Assembly: GCA_028356125.1 (NCBI GenBank)
Contig: JAOMTZ010000012.1
Location: 1-54,958, forward strand
Source of the DNA: Candidatus Poseidoniaceae archaeon
GTDB lineage: Archaea; Thermoplasmatota; Poseidoniia; Poseidoniales; Poseidoniaceae
Direction: 5' to 3'
DNA length: 54,958 nucleotides
This document shows, one piece after another, positions 50,896 to 54,958 of this stretch; the stretch's first letter is position 1; every line of letters starts with the position of its first letter. Both the position numbers and the translations under genes were made by a program. The notes beneath the pieces were generated by a model, which worked only from the letters and a program-made list of their open reading frames with translations, had not been told where the DNA came from and did not search any database.

Positions 50896-51090
50896 TCAGT
50901 CAGTACGGCGCTGGCGGTAACGAGTTACGTAGCCTGCAATCCAATTACGTAATTTCTTTGAACTTCCGACATCGGTTAATTCTTGAACCATTTTCTTGTT
51001 ATGATCGAAGTCATTAGTGAACTTTTCACCGTGTTCTTCACAAAGAATAATTGCACGAATTTTGATAAAACTTGGACGTATATTACCCAT
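50896..51090 (-). CDS. rps17e: Ribosomal protein eS17
   Basis: 64 residues from ATG 51090: [16 protein letters not shown] start, [18 protein letters not shown], and the signature [18 protein letters not shown], all matching archaeal eS17. A GTG at 51096 overlaps the eL31 stop but the conserved protein starts at the ATG. Part of the run eS19, PDCD5, eL39, eL31, eS17 on this strand. Binds small-subunit rRNA. Confidence 0.93.
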   Translation of the reverse strand: MGNIRPSFIKIRAIILCEEHGEKFTNDFDHNKKMVQELTDVGSSKKLRNWIAGYVTRYRQRRTD

Positions 51091-51092
51091 TT

Positions 51093-51368
51093 TCACTCCT
51101 CCATTAATTTGACTTCAATTGGTATGTCTGGCTCGTCGTGACGAGTGACTTGTAGGCGTATCTTACGAGGCGGGTTCTCTATACCACGAGACCAAATTGC
51201 TTCGTTAACTGCCGGGTCGATCCAAACTTCTTCGTCTTCACGAACTTTCAGGTGCTTTACTACCTCATTCTTGATGATTTGAATTGCTCTAGGTGCCCTC
51301 TTGTATCGGGTAATGTTCCATGCGTTCCTCAAAGGAACTACTAGTTCGCTAACTGCTCCACGTGCCAT
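51093..51368 (-). CDS. rpl31e: Ribosomal protein eL31
   Basis: 91 residues: [64 protein letters not shown]. These are the eL31 hallmarks (RAPRA and [11 protein letters not shown]-type blocks). Large-subunit protein near the exit tunnel. Six bases separate its ATG from the eL39 stop. Confidence 0.95.
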   Translation of the reverse strand: MARGAVSELVVPLRNAWNITRYKRAPRAIQIIKNEVVKHLKVREDEEVWIDPAVNEAIWSRGIENPPRKIRLQVTRHDEPDIPIEVKLMEE

Positions 51369-51374
51369 TCATAA

Positions 51375-51530
51375 TCACCTCTGTAATTTACTGCGCCTCC
51401 AGTGGTGGCGCTTTGGATGAGATACTGTGTTACGAGCTGTCTTGAGCATGACCCAAACTGGGACACGGCGGTTCTGCTTACCCACTTTGAGTAAACGAAT
51501 TTTCTTTGCGGCTGGCTTGTTACGTGACAT
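51375..51530 (-). CDS. rpl39e: Ribosomal protein eL39
   Basis: 51 residues. The minus strand from ATG 51530 reads [18 protein letters not shown], then [16 protein letters not shown] and [11 protein letters not shown]. This is the standard eL39 of 50-51 residues with its very basic, extended composition and VPxWVxxKT core; it lines the exit tunnel. A GGTGAAAAA stretch lies before the ATG. Confidence 0.95.
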   Translation of the reverse strand: MSRNKPAAKKIRLLKVGKQNRRVPVWVMLKTARNTVSHPKRHHWRRSKLQR

Positions 51531-51539
51531 TTTTTCACC

Positions 51540-51899
51540 TCAGATTCTACGGATGCTTGTCTCTCTTCGGCCTTCGGAAAGACCAGCGAGGATTCGCTTG
51601 AGTTGTTGATCATTTACAGGAATTGCAATCCTGTTCTCGCCAGCTAACTTTGCCAGGTGTGTCTTGACTCTAACTGTCATTTCAGGATTTACTAGATTTA
51701 GACTAGCCAATCTTGAGCGAGCATCAGGAGTAAGGATAGTCTTCATGGAATTGTCCAACTCGGCAACCGCTGCCGCTTGAGTCTGTTGCTCAAGTTCCGC
51801 ATCAGCCTGGGCTGCTGCTTGTTCTTCCAACTGAGTCTGAATTTGCGCCATACGTTGAGCACGTATGTTGGCTAATTCATCATCAGCGGCGGTTGTCAT
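51540..51899 (-). CDS. PDCD5-family DNA-binding protein
   Basis: 119 residues from ATG 51899 (GTG 51908 also open). Begins DELANIRAQRMAQIQTQLEEQAAAQ, an N-terminal helix, then the PDCD5 core: ILTPDARSRLASLNLVNPEMTVRVKTHLAKLA and ending IRRI. Archaeal PDCD5 binds nucleic acid and conventionally sits between eS19 and eL39, exactly as here. The Ala/Gln-rich segment is longer than usual. Confidence 0.93.
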   Translation of the reverse strand: MTTAADDELANIRAQRMAQIQTQLEEQAAAQADAELEQQTQAAAVAELDNSMKTILTPDARSRLASLNLVNPEMTVRVKTHLAKLAGENRIAIPVNDQQLKRILAGLSEGRRETSIRRI

Positions 51900-51924
51900 T
51901 GTTGCCACGTCCTTTCACTTCCAA

Positions 51925-52416
51925 TCAGTATTTAGCAAGTCCAGGATATGCTTCCTCGACCTGTGCACGTATAGAGTGTGCAACTTCATCTAACATCTTC
52001 TGTCCAGCAGATGTAAGAGTTCTTCCAGAGTATAACTTTTGGTCCCCATCAACAGATTGAACTGTCTTAGTTTCCTTCATTTCAACAAGACCTGCATCAG
52101 ATAATTGTTGTAAAGCCGTGCGTATGATGTGACGGCTGCCCATAGCAGGAGTGTGAGGATTCGATCCGTTGTCCTTCTTCCCACCGTACGCTTGAGCAAG
52201 TGAATTGACACCGATTGGTCCTTCGCGGGCGACCTTGCGCAGTAGTGCAGCGCAGCGTAGTTCCCACCAATTTTCTTGGGTAGGAGGCCTCTCTCGATGA
52301 ATTCCTGTCTTGACGAAATCGGCCCACTGAGGACGTGAAATCTTATCAACAGAGGATAACTTATCAGCAAGAGCTGGATTCAGTAGGTCAGCAGGGACAT
52401 CGTAAAACGTCGTCAT
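51925..52416 (-). CDS. rps19e: Ribosomal protein eS19
   Basis: 163 residues from ATG 52416 (MTTFYDVPADLLNPALA). Further hallmarks: WADFVKTGIHRERPPTQENWWELRCAALLRKV and GPIGVNSLAQAYGGKKDNGSNPH, then SRHIIRTALQQLSDAGLVE and a final SAGQKMLDEVA. A winged-helix small-subunit protein. First gene of the ribosomal run on this strand; a TATATC/GATATA element about 37 bases upstream (52451-52456) could be its promoter. Confidence 0.95.
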   Translation of the reverse strand: MTTFYDVPADLLNPALADKLSSVDKISRPQWADFVKTGIHRERPPTQENWWELRCAALLRKVAREGPIGVNSLAQAYGGKKDNGSNPHTPAMGSRHIIRTALQQLSDAGLVEMKETKTVQSVDGDQKLYSGRTLTSAGQKMLDEVAHSIRAQVEEAYPGLAKY

Positions 52417-52450
52417 CGTAGCACCAAGCAACCTGCCGACCTAACTCCCC

Positions 52451-52456
52451 TATATC
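52451..52456 (-). promoter_or_regulatory. Possible TATA box for the eS19 operon
   Basis: GATATA on the minus strand, about 37 bases upstream of the eS19 ATG in the 111-base divergent gap. Distance and sequence fit, but the motif is short. Confidence 0.3.
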
Positions 52457-52527
52457 AAAGGCACTGTTCTGGCACCAAAATAACGAGGTCCTGAAGGGGC
52501 TACTGCGGGCCTAGTCTCGTAGGGTTC

Positions 52528-53358
52528 ATGAAGTACTCCCTTTTGGGATATAATATGCGCAAAGCATTGGCCCAAAATCCGAACCTATTGCGTACCTTAA
52601 TCGGAATGGGTTTAACACTGATATTACTGCTAGCGTACGCCGTTTATGGAGCCACCATTGAGAGCGAAGTATATGTTTACAGTGCAGAATCTAACGAGTC
52701 TGTAGTGGCCTTGGAAGGTGTAGAAAGATTACATGATTCAGATACTAATACGACAACATGGACATGGGATGCTAACTTGGAAAGCAATAATCTCACTTGG
52801 ATAAATCTAACAGGCACAGGTCTTTCCAGTGGTTCAACTATTTCAATATCCAATGCTGCCGGGATTTACAGTCACCCAGATTTGGGGAATTCGGATGCTG
52901 AAGATTTCTCTTGTTCTGATTCTTGTTCAAAGAGTGTTGAACATACAGTCAACTCTAGTGATGGATATGCATCGATCACATCATTGACTGACCCGGACCC
53001 TGCACTAAGAGGAAAAGGTTCAATCTATGCAGACTCACAGGAGGAAGCAGAAGATAAATCCAGTGAAATTATCTCTACTAGTTTTGAGCCATCTACTGTT
53101 AGAATAACTGTCATCGAGAATGGTAACAGAACTGTAAACCCAACAATATCTTTGACACAGGTTAACGAAGAATTATCTTCAGTCAAACAGTTTGAAGTTG
53201 ATGCTGCTACTGAATTTATGTGGGCATTAGCTGCCGTAATAGGATGTTTCAGTATGGTCTTAGTCCCATCATTCACCGTATATTTTGCTGCCAGGGCTAA
53301 GCAAAAGAAACTAGAAGTCAAACTAGAATCTGCAAAGGAAGCATTAGAGGAAGAATAG
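52528..53358 (+). CDS. Membrane protein with large external domain, unknown function
   Basis: 276 residues, not recognised. TM helix 1 (about 22-42, TLIGMGLTLILLLAYAVYGA) follows a short basic N-terminus; residues 43-225 are an external, Ser/Thr/Asn-rich beta-type domain with a CSDSCSK disulphide candidate and several NxS/T sites; TM helix 2 (about 229-251) is followed by a short coiled-coil tail (KQKKLEVKLESAKEALEEE). The two-TM, outside-domain layout recalls archaeal surface sensors or S-layer-linked proteins. ATG 52528 is the start. Confidence 0.65.
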   Translation: MKYSLLGYNMRKALAQNPNLLRTLIGMGLTLILLLAYAVYGATIESEVYVYSAESNESVVALEGVERLHDSDTNTTTWTWDANLESNNLTWINLTGTGLSSGSTISISNAAGIYSHPDLGNSDAEDFSCSDSCSKSVEHTVNSSDGYASITSLTDPDPALRGKGSIYADSQEEAEDKSSEIISTSFEPSTVRITVIENGNRTVNPTISLTQVNEELSSVKQFEVDAATEFMWALAAVIGCFSMVLVPSFTVYFAARAKQKKLEVKLESAKEALEEE

Positions 53359-53393
53359 CGAAGGTGTCATATTGCTTGCATTAATGTGGCAGT

Positions 53394-54383
53394 ATGAGGC
53401 CCATGAGACGAATCGTCCCGATTATTCTAATCGCGCTGCTTTTACCATCTTTTATGCCGATGGCAAATGCGGCAACGACTCGTGCAGTCAATATTGACTT
53501 GGATATCACTGATATCTCCATCACTTATCCTGATTCTGTAAATCAGTCATTGTATCAAATGTTCTCATCCAACTACCCGATAGTCAGTTTCAATAAGCCA
53601 GAAAATCTCTATGTTACAGATGGAGTGATTGGAGTCGAGATGAATATTAACATAGTGATTGAGAATTTAGGTACTGTTCAATCTGGATTTGTCGACGTTG
53701 ATGTCTTTGTCCTACACAACGAATATACCAGATTTGAGTTATTGAATACATCTAGTGGATTAAGTCCGATACCCGGTTCGTCTTCAGCATCACTGGATAT
53801 ACTTTGGACTCCTCATTACACTGGAAATCACACACTCCAAATTTCAGTATCAAATGCAAATGGAGATGATGATCAGTCAAATAACCAACAATCTAGACAT
53901 CTTACTGTTGCCTACCTTTACGATAACTGTGTGGACATGAGTCAATGGACAATAAGCGGAGATTGGAAAGTCAATTCAGATGCATATATCTCACAGTCAA
54001 ATTCATTCCATGTAGGAAATGGTCAATTTTCAACTTATTCAAGTTCATCAACATCGACTTTAACCAGTCCTGTGTTCAATGTGGCTGACGACACAAATGG
54101 TCATAATGCAGCAATAGGTTACTCATTCTTCTACACAGGAGGTGCTGGCGCAGGGGACCAAATGAAAGGTTACATCAAAGATGATACTGGTGTCTGGGAT
54201 GAGACATTTACCATGCAGAGTACAGTAGACAATAATTTCCAAGATGGAATTAATTGGCAAACATTCTCAGCAGCATATAATGGTAAAAACTCCCCACTGA
54301 TACCTGTTGAAAACTCGCATTTCCATTCATCAACTCAATTAAGATTCACATTCACTACAGATGCGGTTGGAAGTAACCAATAG
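53394..54383 (+). CDS. Secreted surface protein with CARDB-like and jelly-roll-like domains (frame broken at 3' end)
   Basis: 329 residues with a signal peptide (RIVPIILIALLLPSFMPMANA, cleavage after ANA). Residues about 50-180 form a CARDB/APHP-like domain (MNINIVIENLGTVQSGFVDVDVFV, HTLQISVSNANGDDDQSNN); 185-325 resemble a galactose-binding/jelly-roll domain (WTISGDWKVNSDAYISQ, LRFTFTTDAVGS). The frame stops at 54381-54383 while protein-like sequence goes on in the +1 frame to the window end, so this is probably the front part of one longer protein. Likely exported and cell-surface attached. Confidence 0.7.
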   Translation: MRPMRRIVPIILIALLLPSFMPMANAATTRAVNIDLDITDISITYPDSVNQSLYQMFSSNYPIVSFNKPENLYVTDGVIGVEMNINIVIENLGTVQSGFVDVDVFVLHNEYTRFELLNTSSGLSPIPGSSSASLDILWTPHYTGNHTLQISVSNANGDDDQSNNQQSRHLTVAYLYDNCVDMSQWTISGDWKVNSDAYISQSNSFHVGNGQFSTYSSSSTSTLTSPVFNVADDTNGHNAAIGYSFFYTGGAGAGDQMKGYIKDDTGVWDETFTMQSTVDNNFQDGINWQTFSAAYNGKNSPLIPVENSHFHSSTQLRFTFTTDAVGSNQ

Positions 54384-54958
54384 CGGGAATATTTCTGCAA
54401 GATACACACCAACTGCAAATGGAGTGCCAACTGGCTGGAGCCATTTCTTCTCTAATCCAAATGGAGTCAGCCTGGGGACATCAGGCATCGAGTTACTACC
54501 AGGGGAATCTAGAATAATTGATCTCCGAGTCATGGTAGATGAAAACGCGAGTCAAGGCAATATTCCTGTAACTGTAAATGTCACATCAAACCGACATTCC
54601 ACAGTTGAAGATGGTGTCACTACAGTGATCAAAGTCCTACCAGACAGGATGCCTGAAATTATCATTCCAGAAATAACGCCAAGATGTACACCAGGTAGTA
54701 CATGTTCATTCCCAGTCGAGATACAAAACATAGGCGAAGCTACAGATGTATTCTCGCTGTCGATTGAGGACAAGAATGTTCCAAATGGTTGGAGCTTTGT
54801 ATTTGCATGGAATCAAACTGCAGATGTTCTCGTTAGAGTAGATACTCCTGTCAATATCTGGTTAACTGCAACTATCCCGGAAGGAGTCGAGCCGGATGTA
54901 ACTGCCGAAGTATGGCTCACAGCAACCAGTTCCAATGATTCGAGAAGAACAGATGTTA
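54343..54958 (+). pseudogene. Continuation of the surface protein in the +1 frame (runs off window)
   Basis: The frame opens after a stop at 54340 and is open to the right edge (about 205 codons). It reads EVTNSGNISARYTPTANG, ELLPGESRIIDLRV, then EITPRCTPGSTCSFPVEIQNIGE and GWSFVFAWNQ, a pair of repeated beta-sandwich units typical of archaeal secreted proteins (NEW1/APHP-like). There is no signal peptide of its own. Together with the preceding ORF it indicates a frameshift or small deletion between about 54343 and 54383. Confidence 0.6.

Overview
The window looks like a chromosomal segment of a planktonic euryarchaeon of the Marine Group II type (Candidatus Poseidoniales, Thermoplasmatota). 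The information-processing genes are archaeal: primase small subunit, proteasome-activating nucleotidase with an HbYX-type tail, MBF1, Tsr3, Kae1, split transketolase, and eS19, PDCD5, eL39, eL31 and eS17. They sit among bacterial-style aerobic heterotroph genes and very acidic, secreted or membrane proteins. Base composition is AT-rich (about 40% GC by eye). Gene packing is extreme: many ATGA, GTGA or TAATG overlaps, convergent genes that abut or overlap, and no gene-free stretch over 300 bases. I see no rRNA, CRISPR array, insertion sequence or prophage; one tRNA is present. The lineage call is from gene content only.

Layout. 1-4.4 kb (minus): end of proS, a small membrane protein, then transaldolase and the two transketolase subunits. 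4.5-6.5 kb: a broken junction where a minus-strand gene tail meets a P-type ATPase that lacks its N-terminal third. 6.5-12.6 kb: futalosine-route menaquinone genes mqnE, mqnA and mqnD, interrupted by a large secreted/membrane beta-propeller-like protein and an HMA-DUF4396 protein. 12.7-17.2 kb: a zinc protein, priS, a Pro/Glu-rich protein, a membrane protein with histone-H1-like arms, and a hydrolase. 17.2-24.7 kb: CNNM-type protein, metG, cyclodeaminase and glutamate formiminotransferase, PAN, MBF1 and Tsr3. 24.7-30.9 kb: FdhD, a formate-dehydrogenase-like molybdoenzyme, an MFS transporter and an S15 peptidase. 30.9-40 kb: hutU, hutH, DUF835, two zinc-ribbon proteins, tRNA-Val, DUF5679, and hutI divergent from kae1. 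40-46.8 kb: FKBP, methylmalonyl-CoA mutase large subunit and epimerase, and an ABC exporter. 47-49.9 kb: a preQ0 operon (RHH regulator, folE, queE, queC-msrB fusion, queD). 49.8-52.4 kb (minus): SPOUT methyltransferase and a ribosomal protein cluster. 52.5 kb to the end: two secreted/membrane proteins, the second with a frame break.

How the genes work together. Histidine can be taken to glutamate through hutH, hutU, hutI and the formiminotransferase/cyclodeaminase pair, feeding one-carbon units to folate. mqnA, mqnE and mqnD supply part of the menaquinone route. Mutase and epimerase serve propionyl-CoA metabolism. folE-queE-queC-queD make preQ0 for archaeosine in tRNA.

The most unusual items are: (1) a QueC whose four zinc cysteines are replaced and which is fused in frame to a complete MsrB, inside an otherwise standard preQ0 operon; (2) the ATPase breakpoint near 4610; (3) the frame break near 54360; (4) two unrelated membrane proteins with lysine-rich, histone-tail-like cytoplasmic arms; (5) a TATA element enclosed in a perfect inverted repeat upstream of tRNA-Val, and a 24-bp near-palindrome at 38211.
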